64,000 nt of DNA from DASQPA01 sp963757335 (GTDB lineage Bacteria; Acidobacteriota; Thermoanaerobaculia; Multivoradales; UBA5704), in contig CAVWRJ010000021.1 in assembly GCA_963757335.1 (NCBI GenBank), positions 516,788 through 580,787 of the forward strand, given 5' to 3'. Below are positions 32,121 to 40,611 of the stretch, piece by piece. A program made the position numbers and the translations under genes. The notes under the pieces were generated by a model. It did no database searches, was not told where the DNA came from, and saw only the letters and a list, made by a program, of their open reading frames with translations. The number at the start of each line of letters is the position of its first letter. Position 1 is the first letter of the stretch.

Positions 32121-32222
32121 CTTGGGTTCGGGTCGACTTGGGATCGTCTGGAGCTTTGTACGTTCGAGCCGCCCCGGGCGTCCCGCTCCGCGTCTCGATC
32201 CAGACGCTGGTATCATTCTCCG

Positions 32223-33422
32223 ATGAACCGAACCGCTCTCCTCGCCGGCTCCGCGCTCGCCCTCCTTGCCCTGACCCTCCCGGCGCGGAACGCCGGGTCC
32301 CAAACCGCACCGCAGGCCAAAAAGCCCGCGACGCCCAAGGTGGCGACGTCTCCGGCGGCGCCCGCCCCGCCGAACGCGCAGGACCCCCCGGCAGAGAAGG
32401 TGTTCAAAAACGTCAAGGTGCTGACCGGCATGCCGGCCTCGCAGATGATCCCGGTGATGCAGCTCATGCGCACCTCGCTCGGCGTCGGCTGCGGCTTCTG
32501 CCACGTCACCGAGGGCAACCGCTTCGACCTCGACACCAAAGAGGAGAAGGGGACCGCCCGCGAGATGGTCAAGATGGTGTTCGAGATCAACAAGAACAAC
32601 TTCGATGGCCACACCGTGGTCACCTGCATGAGCTGCCACCACGGCCAGACCCGGCCGGTGGCGGTCCCGCCGATCGGCGGCCCGCCTGCCCAGACCGCTG
32701 GCGCCTCTCATCCCCCTGGCCCCCCTGGTCAGAGCCCGGAAGGCGGAGCCCGGGAGGCGCTGCCGACGGCGGCCCAGGTCTTGGACCACGCCATCGAGGC
32801 GCTCGGCGGCAGGACCGCTCTCGCCGCGGTCACCAGCCGGGTCTCCCGCGGCACGGTGCTCCGCGCCAAAGTCCTCCAGCCCGGCACGCCGAAGGTCGCC
32901 AACCGGGGCGAGGAAGATCCCCTGGAGATCGTCCAGCCGGCGCCCGGCAAGCTGACCGCGACGGTCGCCGCGCCGGCGGGGAAGATCGTCGAGACCGTCG
33001 ACGGCACGGTGGGTACGATCGAGACCCCGGCCGGCCGCAAGCCGCTCGATCCGCTACGGCTGCGCCAGCTTGCCGACGACGCCGACCTGCACCGGGAGAT
33101 CACCTGGCGCGAGCACGCCGACAAGATGCGGGTCGTGGGCAAGGACGAGATCGACGGCCGCGAGGTCTACGTCGTCCGCGGCGCGACCGCGGACGGGCGT
33201 CGCCAGACCCTCTACTTCGACGTCCAGAGCGGTCTCCTGGCGCGCCGGCTGATCCTCGATCCCTTAGTGATCGGCGCCACTCCCGAGCAGCTCGACTACT
33301 CCGACTACCGGGACGCGGGCGGGGTGAAGGTGCCCTTCGTCGTCAAGGCCTCCTACCTGGACGACGACCATCTCGGCACGACCTGGAAGCTCGCCGAGGT
33401 CCACAACAACGTCAAGCCTTAG
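32223..33422 (+). CDS. Diheme c-type cytochrome of the photosynthetic-reaction-centre-subunit type
   Basis: A 399-residue periplasmic protein with a signal peptide (MNRTALLAGSALALLALTLP). Two heme-attachment motifs are present, CGFCH (90-94) and CMSCH (135-139), in the context VMQLMRTSLGVGCGFCH and HTVVTCMSCHHGQTRP. This is the c-type subunit pattern that occurs widely in non-phototrophic Acidobacteriota. Met ligands are plausible (M81, M77). The C-terminal 210 residues form a strand-rich domain (from ALPTAAQVLDHAIEALGGRT to WKLAEVHNNVKP) like outer-membrane-lipoprotein-sorting or sugar-binding folds. It is likely to take part in periplasmic electron transfer. No photosynthesis genes are nearby. 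Confidence 0.8.
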   Translation: MNRTALLAGSALALLALTLPARNAGSQTAPQAKKPATPKVATSPAAPAPPNAQDPPAEKVFKNVKVLTGMPASQMIPVMQLMRTSLGVGCGFCHVTEGNRFDLDTKEEKGTAREMVKMVFEINKNNFDGHTVVTCMSCHHGQTRPVAVPPIGGPPAQTAGASHPPGPPGQSPEGGAREALPTAAQVLDHAIEALGGRTALAAVTSRVSRGTVLRAKVLQPGTPKVANRGEEDPLEIVQPAPGKLTATVAAPAGKIVETVDGTVGTIETPAGRKPLDPLRLRQLADDADLHREITWREHADKMRVVGKDEIDGREVYVVRGATADGRRQTLYFDVQSGLLARRLILDPLVIGATPEQLDYSDYRDAGGVKVPFVVKASYLDDDHLGTTWKLAEVHNNVKP

Positions 33423-33483
33423 CCCGAGCGCTTCAGGTCGCGAAAGTGGCACATCGCATTGCTCCCTGACGGTTTGCCCTTCA

Positions 33484-33801
33484 ATGGTCGATCTCAATGA
33501 CATCAAAGCTAAGTTCCAGCGCAACGAATTCGAGTTCTCTCGGCACGCTGTCGATCAGTCGGTTATCCGACAGATCACAGTGCAAGAGCTTCGCGAAGCC
33601 GTCGCAGGGTCCGAGGTCATTGAAGACTACCCGACCGACAAGTATGGTCCCTCCTGTCTTCTCCTGGGCTTCACCCTCGGCGCTCGTCCGCTTCACGCCC
33701 AAGTCAGCTATCCCTCGCGTCCTCTCATCAAGGTCGTTACCATCTACCAACCCGACCCGGAACGCTGGGTCGACCATCGTCACCGGAGGTCACCGAAATG
33801 A
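33484..33801 (+). CDS. DUF4258 family protein, toxin-like
   Basis: A 105-residue protein with the DUF4258 pattern: FEFSRHAVDQSVIRQITVQE with a conserved HA motif, EVIEDYPTDKYGPSCLLLGF, then HAQVSYPS and VVTIYQPDPERW. The family is viewed as RelE-like toxins or RNA-interacting proteins. It overlaps the next gene by four bases (ATGA), the normal arrangement with a YgiT-type partner. Strong support as a toxin-antitoxin-like pair; activity is unproven. Confidence 0.75.
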   Translation: MVDLNDIKAKFQRNEFEFSRHAVDQSVIRQITVQELREAVAGSEVIEDYPTDKYGPSCLLLGFTLGARPLHAQVSYPSRPLIKVVTIYQPDPERWVDHRHRRSPK

Positions 33802-34025
33802 CGAACGACGTTTCTGATGAGATCTTCAGCGAAGAGCGCGTCACGTACACCTTGCAGGCGGGTGACCGCTTCTTCGTCATCGAGAATGTTCCGGCACGAG
33901 TCTCTCAGCGTACGGGCGAACGATTCTTTTCCCCGGAAACCGTCGAACGAGTCCAGGCCATCATCTGGGGACAGAGCACGCCGGTTCGCGTTCTTGAAAC
34001 CCCCGTCTTTCAGTTCGCTGCGTAG
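33798..34025 (+). CDS. YgiT/MqsA-like antitoxin without zinc cysteines
   Basis: A 75-residue protein overlapping the DUF4258 gene by 4 bp. The pattern VTYTLQAGDRFFVIENVPAR, RTGERFFSPETVERVQAII matches the YgiT-type zinc-finger proteins, but the CxxC cysteines expected before GE are replaced (here VSQRTGE) and there is no N-terminal CxxC. It is therefore a zinc-less variant or a decaying copy. The partner position and coupling support a role as antitoxin to the upstream gene. Confidence 0.65.
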   Translation: MTNDVSDEIFSEERVTYTLQAGDRFFVIENVPARVSQRTGERFFSPETVERVQAIIWGQSTPVRVLETPVFQFAA

Positions 34026-34082
34026 AGATCTACCGAGCTTCGAGTTCGTTGACCCTACTTCAGGGGGACGGCGAGCCCCCGC

Positions 34083-35153
34083 CTACCCCTCCGCCTCCTT
34101 GACCATCCCCTCGAACCGCTGCTTGTTGACCGCCTTCATATAGGCGTCCCGCGCCGTCACCTTCCCGTTCTCGACCAGGACCATCAAGGCGTCGTCCATC
34201 AGCTGCATGCCGATGGCGCGGCCGCCCTGGATGACCGAGGTGATCATCGGGGTGTTGCCTTCGCGGATGATGTTGGGGAGGCCGGGGGTCTTGAGGAGAA
34301 TCTCGTTGACCGCCAGCCGGCCGTTGCCGTCGGCGGTCCGGAGGAGGAGCTGGGAGACGACGGCGGCGAGCGACTCGGCGAGAGTCGTTCTCACCTGGGA
34401 CTGCTCCTCGGCGGGAAAGGCGTCGATCAGGCGGTCGATCGTGTTGGCGGCGCCGTTGGTGTGGAGGGTGCCGAAGACGAGGGCGCCCATCTCGGCGGCG
34501 GTGATGGCGAGGGAGATGGTTTCCAAGTCGCGCATCTCGCCCACGAGCACGACGTCGGCGTCCTGGCGGATGGCGGCGCGGAGCGCGGCTCCGAAGCTCT
34601 CGGTGTCGGTCCCCACCTCGCGCTGGGAGAAGATGCAGGTGCGGTTGGTGTGCACGAACTCGACCGGGTCTTCGATCGTCACCACATGCTTGTGGTAGGT
34701 CGAGTTGATCTTGTCGATGATCGCGGCGAGCGTCGTCGACTTCCCCGAGCCGGTCGGGCCGGTCACCAGGACGAGCCCCTGCTGGAGGTGGGCTAAGGTC
34801 TCGATCGCCTTGGGGAGATTGAGCTTTTCGAGCGAGACGATGTTCTCCGGGATGATCCTGAAGACCGCCGCGGCGCCGTTTTCCTGGGTCAGGTAGTTGG
34901 CGCGGAAGCGGGCCACCCCCTCGAAGCCGTAGGCGAAGTCGAGGTCGCCGCTCTGCCGGTACTCCCCCCACTGCTCCTCCGTGGTGATCTCCTTGAGAAG
35001 CTCCAGGAGCGCCTCCTGGGAGAGGGTGGGCCAGCTCTCGATGGGATGGAGCTCGCCGTGCACCCTTATGCGCGGCGCGAGGGTCGACGCCAGATGGAGG
35101 TCGGAGCCGCCGCCGTCGCGCAGCATGAGGAAGAGCTCGTGGAGACGGGCCAT
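34083..35153 (-). CDS. pilT: Type IV pilus retraction ATPase PilT
   Basis: A 356-residue hexameric ATPase powering pilus retraction at the inner membrane. Walker A GPTGSGKST is at 132-140, the Asp box THIEDP-like as VVTIEDPVEFVH, Walker B VVLVGEMRDLET and the His box GTLHTNGAANTIDRL. Length matches PilT (about 345-370). The N-terminal domain starts LHELFLMLRDGGGSDLHLAS. It lies 15 bp downstream of a second PilT-family gene. No pilin or assembly genes are in the window. Confidence 0.92.
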   Translation of the reverse strand: MARLHELFLMLRDGGGSDLHLASTLAPRIRVHGELHPIESWPTLSQEALLELLKEITTEEQWGEYRQSGDLDFAYGFEGVARFRANYLTQENGAAAVFRIIPENIVSLEKLNLPKAIETLAHLQQGLVLVTGPTGSGKSTTLAAIIDKINSTYHKHVVTIEDPVEFVHTNRTCIFSQREVGTDTESFGAALRAAIRQDADVVLVGEMRDLETISLAITAAEMGALVFGTLHTNGAANTIDRLIDAFPAEEQSQVRTTLAESLAAVVSQLLLRTADGNGRLAVNEILLKTPGLPNIIREGNTPMITSVIQGGRAIGMQLMDDALMVLVENGKVTARDAYMKAVNKQRFEGMVKEAEG

Positions 35154-35168
35154 CCGGATCTCTCTCCT

Positions 35169-36575
35169 TTAAGCGGGGGCCGGGACCGGGGCGCCCGGAA
35201 CGGCAGGGGACGCCGCCGGCGCGCCGGTGAAGCGGGCCGGGTCCTCGGCGTTCCGGGCCGCCTCCTCGCGGGTGATCGTCCCGCTCTTGACCAGCTCGGC
35301 GAGCGAGGCGTCGAGGAGGCACATCCCATGGGTGCCGCCGGTCTGCAGGACCGACTTGATCTGGAAGGTCTTGTTGTCGCGGACGAGGTTGCCCACCGCC
35401 TTGTTGGCGACGAGGATCTCCAGGGCCGGCACCCGGCCGGTGCCGTCGGCGCGCGGGATCAGCCGCTGCGAGACGATGGCGCGGAGGGATTCCGAGAGCA
35501 TGGTGCGGATCTGGTCCTGCTGCGACGGCGGGAAGACCCCGAGGACGCGGTTGATCGTGCGGATGGCGTTGTTGGTGTGGAGGGTCGCCATCACCAGGTG
35601 GCCGGTCTCGGCGGCGGTGAGCGCGAGCGAGATGGTTTCGAGGTCGCGCAGCTCGCCGATCGCGATCACGTCCGGGTCCTCGCGGAGGGCGGCGCGGAGC
35701 GCCCGGGCGAAGGACTGGGTGTGCGGCCCTACCTGGCGCTGGTTGACGACGCAGCGCTTCGACGGGTGGAGCACCTCGATCGGATCTTCGATCGTGATGA
35801 TGTGGTCCCGCCGGTCCTCGTTGACGATGTTGATCATCGCCGCGAGCGTCGAGGACTTGCCGCAGCCGGCCGGCCCGGTGATCAGCACCAGCCCCTGGTG
35901 GAAGTTGGCGAAGCGGGCGAGCGCCGAGGGCATCCCCAGATCCGCCAGGCTGGGCGGCTGGGGGGGGATGGCGCGGAACACCGCGTCCCACCCGCGCTGC
36001 TGGCGGTAGACGTTGCCGCGGAACCGGGAGACCCCGGGGACGGTGTAGGCGAGATCGACCTGGCCGTGCTCGACGAGGAGCGCCAGCTGCTCGGGGGAGA
36101 GGATCTCCTCGATCGCCAACTGCGCCACGGCGCGGTCGACGGGGGTGGAATCGAGGTCGGTCATCCGGCCGTGCTGGCGCAGCCGCAGCGGGGCGCCGCT
36201 GTGGATGTGGATGTCGCTCGCCCCCTGGCCCACGGCGTATTCGAGGACGAGGTCGATCCGCCGCCGACCGTCCGGGACGGGGTCGGCGAGCGTGGGCACC
36301 CGGGCGACCGTCGGGCGGCGGCACGGGGCCGCCGGTGCCGCCGGCGTGAGCGGGGCTTCCACCTGGCGCTTGGCGAGGAGCTCCTGCTGGGCCGCCAAGA
36401 GCTGCTCGAAGCGCCGCTGCGGCAGCACCCCGCTCTCGACCAGGATCTCGCCGAGCTTCCGCCTCCCCCCCTCGCGACTCTGCTGGAGGGTGGCCTCGGC
36501 CAGCTGATCCTGGCTGATCAGCTTGTAGTGCAGCGCAAGCCGCCCGATGAGGTGGTCGTCCTGGCTCGTGCTCAT
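35169..36575 (-). CDS. PilT/PilU-family ATPase with an N-terminal GspE-like extension
   Basis: A 468-residue protein. Residues 1-75 form an extra domain of the type II secretion GspE/MshE N-terminal kind (LIGRLALHYKLISQDQLAEA, LGEILVESGVLPQRRFEQLL). A Pro-rich linker follows, then a PilT-like motor: Walker A GPAGCGKSS (234-242), ITIEDPIEVLH, VIAIGELRDLETISLAL, ATLHTNNAIRTI. The Ala/Pro tail is unconserved. Together with the PilT at 34083 it probably forms a paired retraction system, as PilT/PilU do. The extension may allow control by a nucleotide second messenger, which is inference. Confidence 0.85.
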   Translation of the reverse strand: MSTSQDDHLIGRLALHYKLISQDQLAEATLQQSREGGRRKLGEILVESGVLPQRRFEQLLAAQQELLAKRQVEAPLTPAAPAAPCRRPTVARVPTLADPVPDGRRRIDLVLEYAVGQGASDIHIHSGAPLRLRQHGRMTDLDSTPVDRAVAQLAIEEILSPEQLALLVEHGQVDLAYTVPGVSRFRGNVYRQQRGWDAVFRAIPPQPPSLADLGMPSALARFANFHQGLVLITGPAGCGKSSTLAAMINIVNEDRRDHIITIEDPIEVLHPSKRCVVNQRQVGPHTQSFARALRAALREDPDVIAIGELRDLETISLALTAAETGHLVMATLHTNNAIRTINRVLGVFPPSQQDQIRTMLSESLRAIVSQRLIPRADGTGRVPALEILVANKAVGNLVRDNKTFQIKSVLQTGGTHGMCLLDASLAELVKSGTITREEAARNAEDPARFTGAPAASPAVPGAPVPAPA

Positions 36576-36590
36576 AGATTTGGAGAGAGG

Positions 36591-37741
36591 CTAATGCACG
36601 CGGGGTGAGGCGTCAATCGGCGCCTTCCCGAACCGCTCCAGAATCCACTGGGTGACGATGTCGAGCACCTCGGGCGAGATCGTCTCCGCGCTCTTCGCAT
36701 ACTCCGAGATGTCGCCGGTCGTGGCGTGCTGGAAGAGATGATTGAGGTTGGGCAGCCGGCGGAGGGTGACGTCGGGGTCCTTCGCCGCCTTGAGCGCCTT
36801 CCCGATCTCCGGCAGGTTCAAGTCGGCGGAGACCTGGAGGTCGCGCTCGCCGTTCAACGCGAGGACCGGAATCCGCAGGTGGGTGAGCGCCGGCCGCGGG
36901 TCGTAGGCGAGGAAGAAGCGGAACCAGGGGGTGAGGGCGACGTCGACCTGCTTGTCGACGAAGGCTTCCGGGTTGTCGCCGAGCGACCGGCGCTCCGCCT
37001 CCGGTAGCCGGGCGACCTGGGCGCGGGCGACATCCGGAGCTTCGCCCGCAGGGCCACCGGGTCCTTCTCGGTCCGGATCAGCTCGAAGACCTTCCTCTGA
37101 TCCGCGGTCTGGGTCTGAATTCTCCCCTCCGGCGCCCCTTCGGCGCGGGCGATCCGCGTTCCCTGGTCCAAGAGCACCTCGGCGCCGGGCAGACCGGTGC
37201 CGGCGAGCAGGATGACGAAGGCCACGTCCTTGGAACGGCTGGCGGCGAGCGGCGCGATGATGCCCCCTTCGCTGTGCCCGAGGAGGCCGATGCGGCCGGG
37301 CGCGATGTGGGGATGGCTCTTCAAGAACCGCACCCCGGCGAGCGCGTCGTCGGCGAAGTCCGCCGTCGTCGAGTTGGAGACGCTGCCGGTCGAGCCGCCG
37401 ATCCCCCGGTCGTCCATCCGCAGGACGGCGATCCCCGCCCGGGTCAGGTGATCGGCGATCACCAGGAACGGCTTGTGGCCGAAGACCTCCTCGTCCCGGT
37501 TCTGGGCGCCGCTGCCGGTCAAGAGGAGGACGGCGGGGAAGGGCCCGGCCCCGGAAGGGAGGGTGAGGGTCCCGGCGAGCTTGACCCCGTTCGTCTCATA
37601 GTGGACCTCCTCCAAGGAGTAGGGGAAAGGGGGCTTGGGCTCCTGCGGATGGGCCGCAGCGGCGAGCCGATGCAGGGGGAGAAGCGGGAGGAGGAGCAAA
37701 AGCAGGAGCGAAAGCGGGCGATGACGGTGCCTGGGGCGCAT
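36591..37741 (-). pseudogene. Alpha/beta hydrolase with one frameshift
   Basis: A signal peptide or anchor at the start (LSLLLLLLLPLLPLHRLAAA), then a dienelactone-hydrolase-like fold: FPAVLLLTGSGAQNRDEE (oxyanion region), RMDDRGIGGS, the nucleophile elbow GLLGHSEGG, and VILLAGTGLPG. After ALRAKLRMS near 37030 the frame becomes Arg/Ser-rich; a one-base shift restores AQVARLPEAERRSLGDNPEA, AFVDKQVDVALTPWFRFFLA, LNGERDLQVSADLNLPEIGK and the catalytic-His region LPNLNHLFQHA, ending at 36591. With the shift repaired it is a complete secreted hydrolase of about 382 residues. It could be an indel error. Confidence 0.8.
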
Positions 37742-37770
37742 GGGAGGTCCCTCTTTTATGGATACGATCT

Positions 37771-40168
37771 TTACCGGGGTTGGTTCGGCTGCTTCCTCGT
37801 CGTCTCCAGCAGATACCGCACCGCCCGTTCCAGTACCTCGTCCCTGCCGGCGCGGAGCCCCGCGATCGTCGGCTCGACGGGGAGGTCGGGCTTGAGGCCG
37901 ACCCGCTGGAGCTGGCGGCCGTCGGCGTGGCGGACGTCGTGGCCGGTGAAGATGACGGCGATCCCGCCCGGCAGGGTGAGGCGGGTGATGTCGCCGTTGG
38001 CCCCGGCGGTGGGGGAACCGACGAACTTCGTCCCGTTCGCCGCCTCGTAGAAGAGGCCGGAGTGCTCGGACTGGCTGATCGCCCGGTCGTCGATCAGCAT
38101 CACCGTGGGAGCCGCGTACTTCGGCTTGGTGGAGAGCGGTATCGCCTGGTCGAAGGCGAAGCTCGGCGTCTCGTTATCGCCGTCGGCGAGGGCCGAGACC
38201 TCGGCGCGGCGGAATCGCGCCCCGATCCGCACTCCGGCTTTCCCCCCCTCCTTGCCCAGCCGCGGCGCGATCCACCAGGCTGTGCCGTGGGGGTAGCCGC
38301 GCATGTCGAAGATGAGGCCGCGGGTCTTCGCGACCTGCTCGAACATGCCGTCCACCCCGCGCAGTCTCCAGGCGGGTGAGATCGACATAGCCGAGGTTCC
38401 CCGGCAGGATCTGCACCACCGGGCCGGTCCTCGCGGGCAGGTAGTACGAGCCCGCCGCCGGCCGCACGATCCGCACCTCCCGCCCGGCGCCCGTCCTGGC
38501 GAGATCGCTGGAGAGCGTGAGGACCGCCGTCGACCCCGCCGCACCGCCGGTCAGCAGGCCGCCGATCCGGTCGCGGAGCGCCGCCTCGGTCGAGGCGGTG
38601 ACGAAACGCCGGAGGTAGGCGGCCCGGGCGGCGACCGGCGCGCCGTCGATCGCGAGGAGGACGTCGCCGATCGCGACCCCGGCCTGCTTCGCCGAGTCGT
38701 CGGCCGCCGTCACCACATAGGAGCCCTCGATCCAGCGCACCTCGATCGGCAGCCGGCTCTCGCCCCGGATCTTGGCGAACGCCGGATGACCGAAGACGTT
38801 GATATGGCCGTCGGGAACATGGGTCGTCATCTCGAGGACCGCCTCGGCATAGGCGAGGTCGCCCTCCGCGGTCTCCATCCGGCCGAGGAGCTGCGGGAGG
38901 ACCGCGTCCCAATCGCCGATCAGGGCCTTGTAGGGATAGAAGTACTGGATGACGTTCCAGAAGCGGAAGACGGCCAGGAGCCGGTAGGGCAGATCCGGAG
39001 CGCGCATCTCCCGCATCTCCCGATAGCTGCGGTCGGGCTGAAAGACGCCCTCGGGCAGGGGGGAGACGGAGGCCGGCGCCGGCACCGCGCCTGGCGCCCG
39101 AGCCAGGGCGAAGGCCGCCTCCAGGGCCGCATCCGGAGCGCCGGGCTTGCCCGTGGCGGTCTCGGCGACTTCGGCGATCTCGGAGTCGGCGTGCACCCCC
39201 GGCCAGCCGGGAAGAGGGAGAGTCTCGCTCGTCCGCACCCGCGCCGTCATCCCCTCCCCGAGGTCGACGGCAGTGGTGGCGACGTTGGCGTCGGAGGCGA
39301 GCGTGCCCTCGCTCAGGATGCGCCCTTGGCCTCCGGCCTGAAGGGCGAGAGCGATCTCGGGGAGCACGGTGCGCCGGCCGACGACGAAGACCACCCGTTT
39401 CGGCGCCCGGGCCGCGGCCTCCGGGGAGGCGGGGGCGTAGGCGGTGGCGAAAGGGGTGGTGAAGGCCGAGTAGTAGGTGCCGAGGGAGATGTCCTGGCTG
39501 CGGTAGCCGGAGTGGAAGAGATAGCGCCGGCTGGGGGCGCGGAGCGGCCGGTCGACGAGGAGGCCGGCGATCCCGTCGAGGGCGGAGGAGTAGTCGACCC
39601 CGCTCTCGCCCTCGCCGGGCTCGCCGCGGAGATCGAAGACCACCGCCCGGGCCTTGGGGATCTCCGCCGTCAGCTGGGGGAGGGCGTTCTGGAGGTCGGT
39701 GTAGATCGCATAGCCGCTGTAGGGCCGGAAGTCGACGACGAGGAGCCCGTCCTCCGCCCAGCGGAAGAGAGGGGGCCGGGCTGCCGCGGCCGGCGAGGTC
39801 GGGGGCGGGACCGCGGCCGCTGCCGGGGACGGGGAGCCCGGCGGCGGCTCGACGTCGGTCGCGGGGTCGCCGAGAACGGCGAGCATCCCGGCGACGGCCT
39901 GCCGGTACTCCCCAGCGGTCTTCGCCGCCCGCACCCGCGGGATGGCAGCGACGGCGGCGGCGTCCCAGTCGAGATCTCTGTAGGCGAGATAGGGATGGAA
40001 GTAGCGGACGGTCCCCCACAGCTTCGCCAGATGGACCTGCCGGTCGACCTGGACTTGGGCGCTGGGAGCGTCGGGCGTCGACGGCTCTGCCCAAGCGGGG
40101 AGCCCCGAGAGCGCCGCGAGGGCGAAGATCAACAGCCGGGCGCCGGCCCGGCGGGTATGGAGGAGCAT
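37771..40168 (-). pseudogene. S41 family peptidase with one frameshift
   Basis: ATG 40168 follows CAGGAGGC; the frame upstream of it runs through a tandem repeat and is rejected. A signal peptide is present (LLIFALAALSGLPAWA). The tricorn/S41 N-terminal region (KLWGTVRYFHPYLAYRDLDW; FRFWNVIQYFYPYKALIGDW) is followed by a PDZ-like part (VVTAADDSAKQAGVAIGDVL) and GNLGYVDLTRLE. Near 38355-38360 (a run of four Cs on the plus strand) the frame is lost; the other frame carries on with GMFEQVAKTRGLIFDMRGYP and the Ser-containing AISQSEHSGLF, LKPDLPVEPTIAGL, ending at 37771. Repaired length is about 800 residues. Indel error or a broken gene. Confidence 0.8.
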
Positions 40169-40277
40169 GCGGCCTCCTGAATTTTCGCTGAGACTACGGG
40201 GGCTTCCAGTGGGGAGAGTCAATGTCGTTCGCCAGACCGGTGCTCCCACCTGGGCGACGCCGGCGAGCGACGTCCAG

Positions 40278-40571
40278 ACGGATTTCTGGAGCTCCCGGAC
40301 GGTTTTTTGAAGCCTTTCGACGGCTTCTTGAGGACTTTCCACGAGTTTCTCAAGACTTCTGACGACTTCCGGAAGACTTTCCACGAGGTAAAAAAGACTT
40401 TTCACGGGTTTCGGAGGACTTTTCACGAGTTTCAGAGGGCTTTTCACGAGTTCCGTGGGACTTTTCACGAGTTCCGGAAGACTTTCGACGGGCTCCGGAG
40501 GGCTCTCGACGGTTCCGGAAGGCATTCGACGGGCTCCGGAGGGCATTCGACGGGCTCCGGAAGGCTGGTGG
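40278..40571. repeat. 21-bp tandem array (about 14 units)
   Basis: Degenerate units of the form ACGagttccggaagactttc repeat every 21 bp from 40278; one unit is 20 bp. Because 21 is a multiple of 3 the array is open in several frames. The minus strand reads as heptads (VKSPLKL, VKSPPKP, VESLPEV, VRSLEKL, VERLQKT) and the plus strand as others (FHEFRKT, FHGFRRT). It lies between the S41 peptidase start and the glycoside hydrolase stop. The far end (near 40600) also carries a remnant of the HigA-like antitoxin (NEIKSGQVGRVV). Confidence 0.85.
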
Positions 40572-40611
40572 AAACGTACGACGCGGCCGACCTGACCGCT
40601 CTTGATCTCAT

